Assembly (NCBI GenBank): GCA_002479255.1
Contig: DLMJ01000006.1
Coordinates: forward strand, 62,001 to 126,000
DNA from: Candidatus Binatus soli
GTDB taxonomy: Bacteria > Desulfobacterota > Binatia > Binatales > Binataceae
DNA: 64,000 nt
Reading direction: 5' to 3'
Position 1 is the stretch's first letter, and each line of letters begins with the position of its first letter. Position numbers and translations under genes: made by a program. Below, piece by piece: positions 25,009-33,475 of this stretch. Below the pieces are notes generated by a model that worked only from the letters and a program-made list of their open reading frames with translations, did no database searches and had not been told where the DNA came from.

Positions 25009-25563
25009 GTGAAGCCGGGGGATCTCATACTGGTCCGCGGAACCGACCAACTGTCGCTGGATATAATGAAGGCGACGGGCGGCCGGTTCTCGCACGTCGC
25101 GATCGCAGTCTGCCCGATACCGCTTTCGTTGTCCGACCCCAACGAAAACGACGGCATCGTGATCGAGGCTGTGATGCCGCGCGTCGTGACGCGCCCGTTC
25201 CACGACTCGATCCTTGGGGTTGACTACTGGGAAATCTGGTCGAACAAAACGCTCGTCGATTATCAGCGATGGGCAATCGTGGCTGCGGCGTGTTTGTACA
25301 GCGCCGAGGATTACGGCTACGGCAAAATCCTCGAGCAGGGCCTCGACTGTGTTTTCGACACGGCGCTGTTCACCGAAAAGATGCCGCAGGTGAGGGGATG
25401 CCCGATCTGCTCGATGCTCGCGTGCCTGTCTTACAACGAGATCGGGCTGCGGCTCGGGCCCGAAGGCGCGCGGTCGATCGCGCCGAGCCGCGCCGCGCCT
25501 TACATCGGGATCGCGGAGTTCGTGGCTGGCAACGCCGACTATGAATGCGTGGCGCATCAGTAG
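25009..25563 (+). CDS. YiiX-like permuted papain-fold (NlpC/P60-type) hydrolase
   Basis: The 184-residue protein starts KPGDLILVRGTDQLS and continues GGRFSHVAIAV, the Cys-less first half of permuted NlpC/P60 enzymes in which His lies in SHVAI. A later CPICSMLACLSYNEIG segment supplies the candidate catalytic Cys, as expected for the circular permutation. Such enzymes cleave amide bonds in peptidoglycan or lipids. In a lysis-proximal position it may aid cell-wall degradation or DNA entry. GTG start; no signal peptide. Confidence 0.65.
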   Translation: MKPGDLILVRGTDQLSLDIMKATGGRFSHVAIAVCPIPLSLSDPNENDGIVIEAVMPRVVTRPFHDSILGVDYWEIWSNKTLVDYQRWAIVAAACLYSAEDYGYGKILEQGLDCVFDTALFTEKMPQVRGCPICSMLACLSYNEIGLRLGPEGARSIAPSRAAPYIGIAEFVAGNADYECVAHQ

Positions 25564-25616
25564 GGTTCGGACGTTTCAGACCCTCCTTCGGCGACAACGG
25601 AGCCGGCTCTTGACAT

Positions 25617-25660
25617 TGGGTGCAGGGGTCGGCCCCTGCCGCTTGATACTGAAAAAAGGA
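25617..25660. repeat. Palindromic repeat, copy 4
   Basis: TTGGGTGCAGGGG pairs with CCCCTGC (25622-25628 with 25633-25639) and is followed by a TTGATACTGAA tail. It lies in a prophage intergenic gap and shares its left flank with the copy at 7475-7502. Confidence 0.6.
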
Positions 25661-25669
25661 GCGGCCTGA

Positions 25670-25972
25670 TTGGAGTTGGGAAACGTCGCGGGATGGGCCG
25701 CTGCTTTCGTCGCGTTTGTTGCGGTGAATGCGAGCACGATTCAATGGCTGCTGAAGCGGCGCGACGAACAGCATCAGCGCGACTCCGGCCGCGTTGACGA
25801 GCTTGAAAAGCAGCTTACTGATTTGCGGGTGTCTCTGCCGGTGGAATACGTGCGGCGCGAGGACTGGATCAGGTTCAGCGGTACGCTGGACGCGAAGCTG
25901 GACGCGATGCGCGAAGAGATGCGCGAAGATATCGCAGAGGTAAAGGAAAGGCTGTATGCCGGACGCAATTGA
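25670..25972 (+). CDS. Mu gp25-like membrane coiled-coil protein
   Basis: A 100-residue protein with a TTG start and a good SD (AAAGGAG). An N-terminal membrane helix (WAAAFVAFVAVNASTIQWLL) is followed by a long charged coiled coil (RVDELEKQLTDL; LDAKLDAMREEMREDIAEVKERL). Mu-like phages have a similar small protein (DUF2730, gp25) at this place, just before gp26 and gp27. It overlaps the next gene by 17 bases. Confidence 0.65.
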   Translation: MELGNVAGWAAAFVAFVAVNASTIQWLLKRRDEQHQRDSGRVDELEKQLTDLRVSLPVEYVRREDWIRFSGTLDAKLDAMREEMREDIAEVKERLYAGRN

Positions 25973-26267
25973 TCTCGAACAAAAGCGGCGCGAGGAAGCT
26001 CGATGGCGGGTGCTGCGCGTCATCGACGCGGGACGTCCGATCGCGGTTTCGGAGCAGATAATCTGGCGGGTGCTCGCCGACATCAAGCTCTCGCTGTCGC
26101 TCAACGCGGTGCGCCGCGAGCTCGCCTATCTGCGCGACTTGGGCTTGCTCGAACTCGAAGGCGAGGGCGCGGAAACCTGGTTCGCGAAACTCACCGCCAG
26201 CGGCGTCGACGTCGTCGAGTACAACTTCCCGGCTCCCGCGGGCGTGGCGCGCCCGCGCAAGTACTGA
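25956..26267 (+). CDS. Mu gp26-like small phage protein
   Basis: A 103-residue protein with a winged-helix look: WRVLRVIDAGRPIAVSEQII, then LNAVRRELAYLRDLGLLELEG. Mu-like phages encode a gp26-family protein of this size immediately upstream of the small terminase, and the order here is the same. It probably assists packaging or regulation. The stop lies 18 bases before the ATG of the gp27-like gene. Confidence 0.65.
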   Translation: MPDAIDLEQKRREEARWRVLRVIDAGRPIAVSEQIIWRVLADIKLSLSLNAVRRELAYLRDLGLLELEGEGAETWFAKLTASGVDVVEYNFPAPAGVARPRKY

Positions 26268-26285
26268 GGAGGATTGAGCACCGCG

Positions 26286-26900
26286 ATGAAGAAAAAAAAG
26301 GCCGCCAAGAAAAGCGAGCCCGGCGGCAAGCCGAAACGAGTGCCGCTTGGGGAAGTTCCAGCGAAGTCGTGGAAGATCATGCGGATGCCGAGCGATCTGA
26401 AGGAGCAGCTCGACGCGATCCTCAGCGATGGCAGCGTTCACAGCTCGCTGCAATTGCAGAAATGGCTGGCCGACAATGGGTTCGAGATCTCTCACTGCGC
26501 GATCCGCAAATATCGGCAGGGCTTCGAGCGCCGCCTCGATGCGGTCCGGATGGCGACGGAGCAGGCGCGAATCGTTTGCGAGCAATTCAAGGACGATGAC
26601 ACCCAGATGCAGACCGCGCTGCTGAGGCTGGTGCAGACCCAGCTTTTCGAAGTTCTGTCGGTCGCCAACGAGAAACCGGGGCATGGGAAGCGTGCCGGTG
26701 CAACGATCGCGCCGGTGAATATCACGGCGCTGGCGCGCAGCGTGTCGGGGCTGGTGAAGGCGGAATCCGAGCATCAGAGATGGGCCGAACGGATGCGCGC
26801 GGGCGTGGCGGCGGTGGGCGAGAAGGTCGAGGAGGCGCGCGCCAAGGGACTGAGCAAGGATGCGGCGGATCAGATCAAAGCGGTCTTGATGGAGATATAG
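26286..26900 (+). CDS. Small terminase subunit, Mu gp27-like (DUF3486)
   Basis: This protein should recognise phage DNA and load the large terminase. The 204-residue sequence has a Lys-rich N-terminus, an HTH region (LKEQLDAILSDGSVHSSLQLQKWLADNGFEISHCAIRKY) that is characteristic of DUF3486, and a long helical C-terminus. The ATG at 26286 lies 12 bases from an AGGAGG SD; a TTG at 26274 would abut that SD and is less likely. TerL follows after a 115-base gap. Confidence 0.85.
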   Translation: MKKKKAAKKSEPGGKPKRVPLGEVPAKSWKIMRMPSDLKEQLDAILSDGSVHSSLQLQKWLADNGFEISHCAIRKYRQGFERRLDAVRMATEQARIVCEQFKDDDTQMQTALLRLVQTQLFEVLSVANEKPGHGKRAGATIAPVNITALARSVSGLVKAESEHQRWAERMRAGVAAVGEKVEEARAKGLSKDAADQIKAVLMEI

Positions 26901-27015
26901 CAGTGAGCCGGGAAGGAATTGCCTTTCCCTATATCGCGAGAGGCCGCGCCTCCGGCGCGGGTGAGGGTCCATTTTGCAAGTTGCCCTTCTGCCTCTCACT
27001 CCTGCGGATTAGCTA

Positions 27016-28539
27016 ATGAATGAACCACTCTCAATACTACTTCCATATCAGCGCCGATGGCTGGCCGATCAATCGCAAGTCAAGGTCAGCGAGAAGTCGC
27101 GGCGAATAGGTATTACCTGGACCGAGGCTGCCGATCGCGCACTCGCTGCGGCCACCGGCGGGCGCGCCGGAATCGACGGATGGTATATCGGCTACAACAA
27201 GGACATGGCGCTCGAGTTCGTCGAGGCGGCCGCGCGATGGGCGCGGCGCTTCAATCGGGCGGCGGAGGCGGTCGAGGAAGTTGTGCTCGCGGATGAGCGT
27301 GCGGACATCCTGGCCTACCGAATCCGCTTCGCGTCGGGGCACAAAATCGTGGCGCTATCGTCGCGGCCGTCGAATCTGCGCGGCAAGGACGGCTGCGCGG
27401 TTATAGACGAGGCCGCGTTCCATGAAGACCTGCCGGGACTCCTGAAGGCGGCGCTCGCGTTTACGATGTGGGGCGGACTGGTGCGGATAATTTCAACTCA
27501 CAACGGCGCCGACAATCCCTTCAACGAACTAATCAGTGAGATTCGCGCGGGCCGGCGTCCATACTCACTTCATCGCACGACTTTCGACGACGCACTAGCC
27601 GACGGACTATACAGAAAAATCTGCGAACAGAGCGAAATCGAGTGGAGCGAGGAAAAGCAGCGCGAGTGGCGGCAGCAGATTGTCGATTACTACGGCGATA
27701 ACGTCGGCGAAGAACTGTTCTGCATCCCGCGCGCGTCGTCGGGCGCGTACCTGAGCTCGGTGTTGATCGAGGCGCGGATGAAGGCCGGTATCCCGATACT
27801 GCGCTGGGAAATGCCGGCGGAATTTTCGGGCCGCCCGGAGGCGGAGCGCTGCTCGGAGACGCAGGCGTGGTGCGAGGACAACCTGGCGCCGGCAATCGCG
27901 GCGCTGGATCCGACGCTGGCGAGTTTTTTCGGCGAGGACTTCGGGCGTTCGGGCGACTTGACGGTGATCTGGCCGCTGCAGATCGCACATGACCTGACGC
28001 GGCGGACGCCGTTTGTGGTCGAGCTGCGCAATATCCCGTTTCGAAACCAGGAGCAGGTGCTTTTCTATATCGCCGACCGGCTGCCGCGATTCACCACGGG
28101 CGCGATGGACGCGCGCGGCAACGGACAGTACCTGGCGGAGACCGCGGCGCAGCGCTACGGCGCGCGAATCGTGCAGGTGATGCTGTCGGAGTCGTGGTAC
28201 CGCGAAAATATGCCGCGCTACAAGGCGGCGTTCGAGGACGGCACGATCGAGATTCCCAAGGATGCGGACGTGCTCGCGGACCATCGCGCGATCGTCCTCG
28301 AGCAAGGCGTGGCCAAGGTCGCCGAGCGGCGCGCCGGGGCCGACGGCAAGGGACGGCATGGCGACTCGGCGATGGCGGCGGCGCTGGCGTTCTTCGCGTC
28401 GCGCGCGGACACCGGGCAGTTCGCGTACATTTCGGCGCCCGTGCCCGGCAAGCGGGACAACTTCGACCGCCGGATCGATCCATTCGGCGCACCGCCGGCG
28501 GAAGACGATCCCCCCGGCGCTCGTGTGCGTGGGTTCTGA
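27016..28539 (+). CDS. Terminase large subunit, Mu gp28-like
   Basis: TerL is the ATP-driven packaging motor with a C-terminal nuclease. The 507-residue protein has the Mu-type Walker A variant KSRRIGITW (27-35), Walker B GCAVIDEAAF with D131/E132, an IISTHNG coupling motif, and the RNase H-like nuclease segment FFGEDFGRSGDLTVIWPL with D308, plus MDARGNGQYLAE and HGDSAMAAALA. The protein is complete, so packaging could be active. A 115-base gap upstream may hold a promoter or small repeat. Confidence 0.92.
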   Translation: MNEPLSILLPYQRRWLADQSQVKVSEKSRRIGITWTEAADRALAAATGGRAGIDGWYIGYNKDMALEFVEAAARWARRFNRAAEAVEEVVLADERADILAYRIRFASGHKIVALSSRPSNLRGKDGCAVIDEAAFHEDLPGLLKAALAFTMWGGLVRIISTHNGADNPFNELISEIRAGRRPYSLHRTTFDDALADGLYRKICEQSEIEWSEEKQREWRQQIVDYYGDNVGEELFCIPRASSGAYLSSVLIEARMKAGIPILRWEMPAEFSGRPEAERCSETQAWCEDNLAPAIAALDPTLASFFGEDFGRSGDLTVIWPLQIAHDLTRRTPFVVELRNIPFRNQEQVLFYIADRLPRFTTGAMDARGNGQYLAETAAQRYGARIVQVMLSESWYRENMPRYKAAFEDGTIEIPKDADVLADHRAIVLEQGVAKVAERRAGADGKGRHGDSAMAAALAFFASRADTGQFAYISAPVPGKRDNFDRRIDPFGAPPAEDDPPGARVRGF

Positions 28540-28545
28540 AGACCT

Positions 28546-28695
28546 ATGAGTAGCTACTGGAGATGGAAATGCGAAGAATGCGGTTACGAGTTTATACTCG
28601 CGCTGATTCGTCTTCCCGAACCGTGCCGTCGATGCGGCGGCGAATGGTTTTTGAAAATAGGCGAGGCCGCATCGAAAGAGCATACATCTGACTGA
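28546..28695 (+). CDS. 49-residue zinc-ribbon protein
   Basis: This tiny gene occupies the gap between terL and portal. It encodes 49 residues with CEEC at 9-12 and CRRC at 27-30, a classic zinc-ribbon spacing, separated by GYEFILALIRLPEP. It starts six bases after the terL stop and ends 18 bases before the portal start, so it is part of the packaging operon. Mu Com is a small zinc-binding translational activator of similar type but different location; homology is not claimed. Confidence 0.6.
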   Translation: MSSYWRWKCEECGYEFILALIRLPEPCRRCGGEWFLKIGEAASKEHTSD

Positions 28696-28713
28696 GGCGA
28701 TAGGAGAGCAGCA

Positions 28714-30087
28714 ATGACACTTTATGATGCTTACGGACGCGAAGTTGATACAGGGATGCTGCGCGAAGAGCAGGCGGCGCCGACGATGGCGGGAGTGCGA
28801 AATATATATTCCGTGATGCATCCGTCGATCGGACTGACCCCTGAACGATTGGTCGGAATTTTCCAGCAGGCCGAGTTCGGAGATCCGTTTCTGTATCTCG
28901 AACTGGCGGAGGAGATGGAGGAAAAGGACCTGCATTACCTGGCCGTGCTCGGCACGCGCAAGAATGCGGTCGCGCAGCTGGACCTGGTGGTGCGGGCGGC
29001 GTCGAGCGGGTCCGAGGATCAACGCGCGGCGGCGATGGTGCGCGAGATGATCGCCGACGGACCGCTCCAACTCGACAGCGTGCTGTTCGACGTGCTCGAT
29101 GCGGTGGGCAAGGGGTTCTCAGCGACTGAAATAATCTGGGATACCTCTGGGCGAGAATGGTTTCCAGCGCAGTTGAAATGGCGCGACCCGCGCTGGTTCG
29201 CGTTTGACTGGATCTCGGGCGAAGAGATGCTGGTGCGTACGCTAAAGGGCCAGGTAATCCCGGTCGATAGCGAAACGCAGACCCGACTACCGACGCATTT
29301 TGGCGGTGACGGAATATACGCGTCGATGCGTCCCGGAATCGGAATACAGCCGATGACGGCGCCGCTGGCGCCCTACAAGTTCGTGACTCATTTTGCAAAG
29401 GCGAAAGCCGGCCTGCCGATACGAGGCGGCTTGGCGCGCGCCGCCGGGTGGGCGTACCTGTTCAAAAACTACGTACTAAAGGACTGGGTAACGTTCACTG
29501 AGGTATTCGGGCAGCCTCTTCGAGTAGGCAAATACCATCCGGGCGCGTCGGAACAGGACAAGCAGGCACTACTGCGGGCCGTGTCGAGAATAGGCACCGA
29601 TGCGGCGGCGATAATGCCGGAGTCGATGGTAATAGAGTTTACCGAGGCGCATCAGAACGGCAGCGCGGAGTTGTATCAGAAATTTTGTGAGTATCTGGAC
29701 GCGCAAGTGAGTAAAGCAGTTCTCGGCCAGACATTGACTACTGAGATGCCTGATTCAGGAGGATCGCGAGCGGCGGCTGAAGTCCACGAGGGCGTCAGAC
29801 GCGACATCCTGAATGCGGATGCGAGGCGATTGGCGGCGACGCTCGCGCGCGATTTGGTTCGGCCGATCGTCGAGCTGAACATGGGGCCGCAGGTGCGCTA
29901 TCCGAAGATCGAGTTGGGGCTGCCCGACGACAGCGATGCCAAAGTGTTCGCGGAGATCGTCGCGATGCTGGCGGATCGGGGGCTGCGTGTCGGACAGAAG
30001 ACGATTCTGGACAAACTGGGGATCGCGGAGGCGAGCGATGGCGAGGCGGTGCTGGGGGCGTTGGCGTGCGGGAGGGGGGAGCAGTAG
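28714..30087 (+). CDS. Portal protein, Mu gp29-like (DUF935)
   Basis: The portal forms the dodecameric DNA gate of the capsid. The 457-residue protein carries DUF935 hallmarks: AEEMEEKDLHYLAVLGTRKNAV, GKGFSATEIIWDTSG, MPESMVIEFTEAHQNGSAEL, CEYLDAQVSKAVLGQTLTTE and GSRAAAEVHEGVRRDIL. A good SD (GGAGAG) precedes the ATG. Directly after it Mu would carry gpF (SPP1 gp7-like head morphogenesis); here minus-strand cargo begins instead. Confidence 0.92.
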   Translation: MTLYDAYGREVDTGMLREEQAAPTMAGVRNIYSVMHPSIGLTPERLVGIFQQAEFGDPFLYLELAEEMEEKDLHYLAVLGTRKNAVAQLDLVVRAASSGSEDQRAAAMVREMIADGPLQLDSVLFDVLDAVGKGFSATEIIWDTSGREWFPAQLKWRDPRWFAFDWISGEEMLVRTLKGQVIPVDSETQTRLPTHFGGDGIYASMRPGIGIQPMTAPLAPYKFVTHFAKAKAGLPIRGGLARAAGWAYLFKNYVLKDWVTFTEVFGQPLRVGKYHPGASEQDKQALLRAVSRIGTDAAAIMPESMVIEFTEAHQNGSAELYQKFCEYLDAQVSKAVLGQTLTTEMPDSGGSRAAAEVHEGVRRDILNADARRLAATLARDLVRPIVELNMGPQVRYPKIELGLPDDSDAKVFAEIVAMLADRGLRVGQKTILDKLGIAEASDGEAVLGALACGRGEQ

Positions 30088-30104
30088 CAGGGGCCAGCCC
30101 CCGC
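30087..30104. repeat. Palindromic repeat, part-copy at the portal 3' end
   Basis: A single GC hairpin (GCAGGGG / CCCCCGC) overlaps the last base of the portal stop codon and touches the end of the convergent methyltransferase gene. It matches the GC hairpin of the other copies and marks the left edge of the cargo block. Confidence 0.45.
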
Positions 30105-30910
30105 TATTGTCGGCGATGGAGTCGGTCCTTGATGGTTTTGCGCAGCGCGCGGCGGCGATGTTTCATCTCGAGCAGGATGTCGTCGTAAATGAATTTGCGG
30201 ACGGCGAAGCCGGAGCCGGGGAATCGAATCGCGTCGTCGCCGGGCCGGCGGCGATAGCGAAAGACCTGCACGCCGTTCCACCAGGTTGGAGAATGATTGC
30301 GGGGCGTGCGCAAATCGAGGACGAGTTCGAAAGAGGGAAGGGCACGCGCGACGAGGCCGTTGGCGGAGCGAGCGGCGCGTTTGTTGGTGTCGTCGATGAT
30401 GACGAGGGCGTCGTCGGCGAGCTGGGCGAGTGCGAGTGCGACGCCGTCATATTGATCGCGAAAGGAATGGCCGCCGTCGTAGAAATAGGCGCCAATGCGC
30501 GCGGGACGCCATGGCGCGGCGGCAAGGAAATCGCGGAAGTCGATGTCGTGGAAGGTGACCTGGCCGGGCGCGGTGTGCGCGTCCAGCGTGCGGCGGAGAG
30601 CGTCGGCGGCGCCGTCGAACTGCGAGAAATTGTCGCATGCGAAGATGCGCGCGCGCGGGTTGGAGGCCGCGGCGCCAACGAGGCTGGCGCCTTTGTAGCA
30701 TCCCACTTCGACGTAAACTTCGCCCTGATCGAGAGAGGCGACGGCGCAATTGAGGAGCCTCAGCTTGTTCTCGGTGGCCATGCCGGGAATCTCGCCGAGG
30801 ATGTGCGAGAGAGAGCGATCGGCGGGATGCGTCGAGCGGGCGAGGCGGCCGGCGTCGTCGAACTCGGGCCATTGCGCACGGCATCGCTCGAGAAAAGCGT
30901 CAAAGCGCAT
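30104..30910 (-). CDS. Class I SAM-dependent methyltransferase (cargo)
   Basis: A 268-residue methyltransferase of the Methyltransf_24 type. The SAM-binding motif is EVYVEVGCYKGASLVGAA, with the acidic residue of motif II in IFACDNFSQF and motif IV in FYDGGHSFRDQYDGV and LVIIDDTNKRAA. Substrate unknown; relatives act on sugars or small molecules in surface polysaccharide clusters. It is transcribed against the phage structural operon. Its upstream leader is a TTTTCAC simple repeat that ends right at the start codon. Confidence 0.82.
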   Translation of the reverse strand: MRFDAFLERCRAQWPEFDDAGRLARSTHPADRSLSHILGEIPGMATENKLRLLNCAVASLDQGEVYVEVGCYKGASLVGAAASNPRARIFACDNFSQFDGAADALRRTLDAHTAPGQVTFHDIDFRDFLAAAPWRPARIGAYFYDGGHSFRDQYDGVALALAQLADDALVIIDDTNKRAARSANGLVARALPSFELVLDLRTPRNHSPTWWNGVQVFRYRRRPGDDAIRFPGSGFAVRKFIYDDILLEMKHRRRALRKTIKDRLHRRQ

Positions 30911-30954
30911 TTTTCACTTTTTCACTTTTCACTTTTCACTTTTTCACTTTTCAC
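30911..30954. repeat. Simple repeat (TTTTCAC/TTTTTCAC)6
   Basis: Six units of 7 or 8 bases (pattern 7,8,7,7,8,7) run directly upstream of the methyltransferase start; read on the minus strand they are GTGAAAA units abutting the ATG. Such short tandem repeats can change copy number by slippage. Confidence 0.8.
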
Positions 30955-31020
30955 CGACGCGGATCGAAGGCGCGCGACTAATTTGACGATGCGCGGCAGT
31001 TGGGCCGCTGCTCGCGGTCG

Positions 31021-31503
31021 TCACCAGTACATCGCAGGGCCCATCGGACCGACGAGGCCCATGCCGTATGGATTGAACATCTCTTCCTGCATGTCCATTT
31101 CCTCCATCTGCTGGGCTTCGAGGTTTTGGCGGGAAATCTCGCCCTCCTTTGCCTGGAACTGTTCGTCAAGTTTCAACTTCTCGTACTTCTGATAAGCCTC
31201 CTCGGTGCCGATGTACATACATTTGCAATAGTAGGGATCGGCCATCCAATAGTGCAGGTTGCCGGTCTTGCCGATGTAGTACTGAACCTGGAGCGGAAGC
31301 AGCGATCCGAGCTGCTGTTGGCGCTCGGGAGTGTCGGCGGGGAGCATCGTGAAGCCGGCCGCCGAGAGCATCGGTTCTATCTGCTCGGCCTGTTGCTCGG
31401 GAGCCGGCGGTTGGGGCTGGATCGAGCCGCATCCGAAGAGCGCGGCGGAAAACGCGGCGATCAAGAAGACGACGGCGACGAAAGTAGAAGGGCGTTGGCG
31501 CAT
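31021..31503 (-). CDS. Hypothetical lipoprotein with Met-rich C-terminus (cargo)
   Basis: The ATG at 31503 has a good SD (AAGGA) and starts a signal peptide with lipobox ALFGC. The 160-residue protein has a Pro/Gln linker (IQPQPPAPEQQAEQ), a region with paired Cys (YYCKCMYIG), a coiled coil (YEKLKLDEQFQAKEGEISRQNLEAQ) and a Met-rich end (MEEMDMQEEMFNPYGMGLVG). The Met/Cys content could suggest metal binding. No family is recognised. Confidence 0.6.
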   Translation of the reverse strand: MRQRPSTFVAVVFLIAAFSAALFGCGSIQPQPPAPEQQAEQIEPMLSAAGFTMLPADTPERQQQLGSLLPLQVQYYIGKTGNLHYWMADPYYCKCMYIGTEEAYQKYEKLKLDEQFQAKEGEISRQNLEAQQMEEMDMQEEMFNPYGMGLVGPMGPAMYW

Positions 31504-31569
31504 TGGTTCCTTGGGCATAGAGAGAAAAAGCGGGGTGGCCATCGCGGGCCACCCCCTGTCAAGAGTCAA

Positions 31570-32232
31570 TCAGGGGACGGAGCCGCTCGCGTTTCCATTG
31601 GCGTCGAACAACGTAAAAGCGCCGGCGCCGTCGGCGTTAAGGGTGACCGAGGCGCGTGTCTTGCCGTTGGCGCCAAGCAGTGCGAGGCCGGGCAACCCGT
31701 CGGGCGTCACGTCGAGGCCGACGCGCGCGCGGTGCTGATCGGCCAGGCGCAACGTGGGAGCGCCATTGGTCGCCACGACGATCGAGGCGCGCGGAATGCC
31801 GGTGTAGTCCAAGAGGTCCAGACCGGACTGGCCGTCGGCAGAAACGGCGAGGGTGGCTTGGGGCAGCGCGTTCGGATTGTAGAGCACGATGCGGGCAACG
31901 CTGTTGGCGAGTCCGACTTCGATGCGCGGCTTGCCGTCGTGGCCGAAGATGCCGAGAGCCGGGGCCCCATCGGAGCCGACGCCGAGCCCGGCGCGCAAGG
32001 TACCGGTGCCATCGAAGACGCCGAGTTGTGCGACGCCTCTGCTGGTGACGTTGAACTCGCCGCGAGTGTTGCCCTTGGCGTCGACGAGCATGAACTTCTG
32101 CGCGGTCATCATCTTGGGGGCTGCGGCGGCGTCAACGGCGCGAGCGGCAAAGATATGGCCAGACACTGCTCCTCCGACGAGCGCGGCGGAGAGAGTCAGC
32201 GTCACAAACCCGATTCGCTCTTTGATGGTCAT
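31570..32232 (-). CDS. Exported beta-repeat protein (cargo)
   Basis: A 220-residue protein with an N-terminal signal/anchor (GFVTLTLSAALVGGAVSGHIFA) and at least six beta repeats built on a pattern like 'aLgvfd..G..R..lgv..dG.p.L.l.d' (for example GVAQLGVFDGTGTLRAGLGV and GAPTLRLADQHRARVGLDV). The ATG at 32232 has a GGAG SD. Repeats of this kind form beta-rolls or solenoids. It may be surface-exposed; function unknown. Confidence 0.62.
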   Translation of the reverse strand: MTIKERIGFVTLTLSAALVGGAVSGHIFAARAVDAAAAPKMMTAQKFMLVDAKGNTRGEFNVTSRGVAQLGVFDGTGTLRAGLGVGSDGAPALGIFGHDGKPRIEVGLANSVARIVLYNPNALPQATLAVSADGQSGLDLLDYTGIPRASIVVATNGAPTLRLADQHRARVGLDVTPDGLPGLALLGANGKTRASVTLNADGAGAFTLFDANGNASGSVP

Positions 32233-32338
32233 GGTCGCGGTCTCCTTTCCGGTACCGATGGTTAGGCGGTTTTCGACGAGAACATTAGCAGGCTTGAAGG
32301 GGCGGTTACAAAACGTGAGGGGAGAGAACTTTATTGTA

Positions 32339-32404
32339 GTGAAACCCGCGGTGGGTTTCACACTTCCTTCGGCAGGGGGTGACCCCTGCACCCGGTATTA
32401 GAAG
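32339..32404. repeat. Double-hairpin palindromic repeat, copy 5
   Basis: This is the fullest forward copy: hairpin GTGAAACCC (32339-32347) with GGGTTTCAC (32353-32361), hairpin GCAGGGG (32372-32378) with CCCCTGC (32383-32389), and tail GGTATTAGAAG. It lies in the long gap (32233-32687) within the cargo block, which otherwise has only the repeat at 32494. Confidence 0.75.
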
Positions 32405-32493
32405 AAAAGATGCGGGACTTCGTCCCTGTTAGAACGAGTCAGGGCAGAGGTGTCCGCTCTTTTCCGCGTGAATTTTTTCCGCTCCGTCTTTGT

Positions 32494-32520
32494 GTCATTC
32501 TAGAGCGAAGCGAAGAATCC
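32494..32520. repeat. GTCATTCT-AGCGAAGCGAAGAATC type dispersed repeat
   Basis: The stretch GTCATTCT followed by AGAGCGAAGCGAAGAATCC is nearly identical to a repeat (ATTCTGAGCGAAGCGAAGAATC) that recurs in many soil bacterial genomes. The ends are inverted (ATTCT/AGAAT), so it can fold as a hairpin. Only one copy is seen here. Confidence 0.5.
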
Positions 32521-32687
32521 CGGTTCCTTCCTGAGCGCCGCTTCTTCCGCCTCGGTTCGGGCCACGTTTATTTCCTCGGGCGGAAAGCCCCGAGCCTCGA
32601 ACTTCGCGTTTGCAAACCGCCTGGTGCCGGTGCGAGTCTGAATCGGCACTCGAAACGGAAATTTCGGCCATTTCAAAACGGGGGATC

Positions 32688-32765
32688 ATGAAGTCGATCT
32701 TGTCGGTCTGCGCGGCACTGTTGCTCGCGAGCTATGCGGTAAGAGGTTGTACCTGCCATCCCTAA
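32688..32765 (+). CDS. Possible 25-residue lipoprotein-like peptide
   Basis: A short frame starts at an ATG preceded by GGGG and encodes a hydrophobic signal-like peptide (MKSILSVCAALLLASYAV) ending RGCTCHP. It resembles a truncated lipoprotein leader, possibly a remnant. It precedes the next lipoprotein gene by 37 bases. It may be non-functional. Confidence 0.3.
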   Translation: MKSILSVCAALLLASYAVRGCTCHP

Positions 32766-32802
32766 ACTAGCTTTGAGAAAACACTATTTTCATAAAAGGG
32801 GC

Positions 32803-33414
32803 TTGACCTTGAAACTGATCTTGATCGCTTTTGCGCTGGTCCTGGTAGGCGCGTGCGGCCAGATGCAAAACATACCATCCAGCGCTCCGCCCCTTGCGAA
32901 GGACGCGAATACCGTCGTAATCAATCAGCCATTCGAGCAGGTGTGGTCTCATGCCATTCCGCAGGTCGGCAAGAGTTTCTTCGCAATCAACAATATCGAC
33001 AAGAATTCCGGAATCTTGAACATCAGTTATGACGGAGATCCTGAGCAGTACGTGGACTGCGGAACGATTCATTCGGAATATGGTGCGGAGAAGATCGATT
33101 TCCCCGCAGCTAAGGCTCATCAAGATTGGCTCGGGCCATCGGGCGGAATTTTACCCGCCAACTATTCTCGAACCGTTACACTCGCCGGAAGGATGAATAT
33201 CGTCTTCGAGCATCTATCTGAGACTTCGACCAAGGTGACGGTCAACGCACGCTATGTTTTGAATATTTCCACAACAACGCGCGTCGGCCAGGTTCCGCCC
33301 ACGTCACCTCACGAAACAATTATGTTTAACAGTGGGGGCGAAGCGACCTTGGAGCACGGGGCTTGTCGGCCAAACGGGAAATTTGAGCACGATGTATTGG
33401 CTATGATTCAGTAG
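32803..33414 (+). CDS. Hypothetical lipoprotein (cargo)
   Basis: The TTG at 32803 lies just after AAAAGGGG, a fair SD, and starts a signal peptide with lipobox LVGAC. The mature protein of about 185 residues resembles the 'NQPFEQVWSHAIPQV' type of small outer-membrane or BamC-like lipoprotein domain: a helix that pairs with strands FFAINNIDKNSGILNISY and NIVFEHLSETSTKVTVNARY. A BamC-like or SRPBCC-like fold is a weak suggestion. A TTG at 32773 is an alternative start. Confidence 0.6.
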   Translation: MTLKLILIAFALVLVGACGQMQNIPSSAPPLAKDANTVVINQPFEQVWSHAIPQVGKSFFAINNIDKNSGILNISYDGDPEQYVDCGTIHSEYGAEKIDFPAAKAHQDWLGPSGGILPANYSRTVTLAGRMNIVFEHLSETSTKVTVNARYVLNISTTTRVGQVPPTSPHETIMFNSGGEATLEHGACRPNGKFEHDVLAMIQ

Positions 33415-33475
33415 GTGATGCGCGAGGGGCTGTGCCGTGGTCGCCGGCATCCGGCGAGCCTTGGAGAACCGGGAA

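Noticed and set aside
30911..30954. Possible CRISPR array
   Set aside because: Units are only 7-8 bases with no spacers and no cas genes nearby; it is a simple tandem repeat.
31000..32265. 421-codon plus-strand frame over the lipoprotein and beta-repeat genes
   Set aside because: Shadow of the minus-strand genes, which have a signal peptide, SD and repeats.
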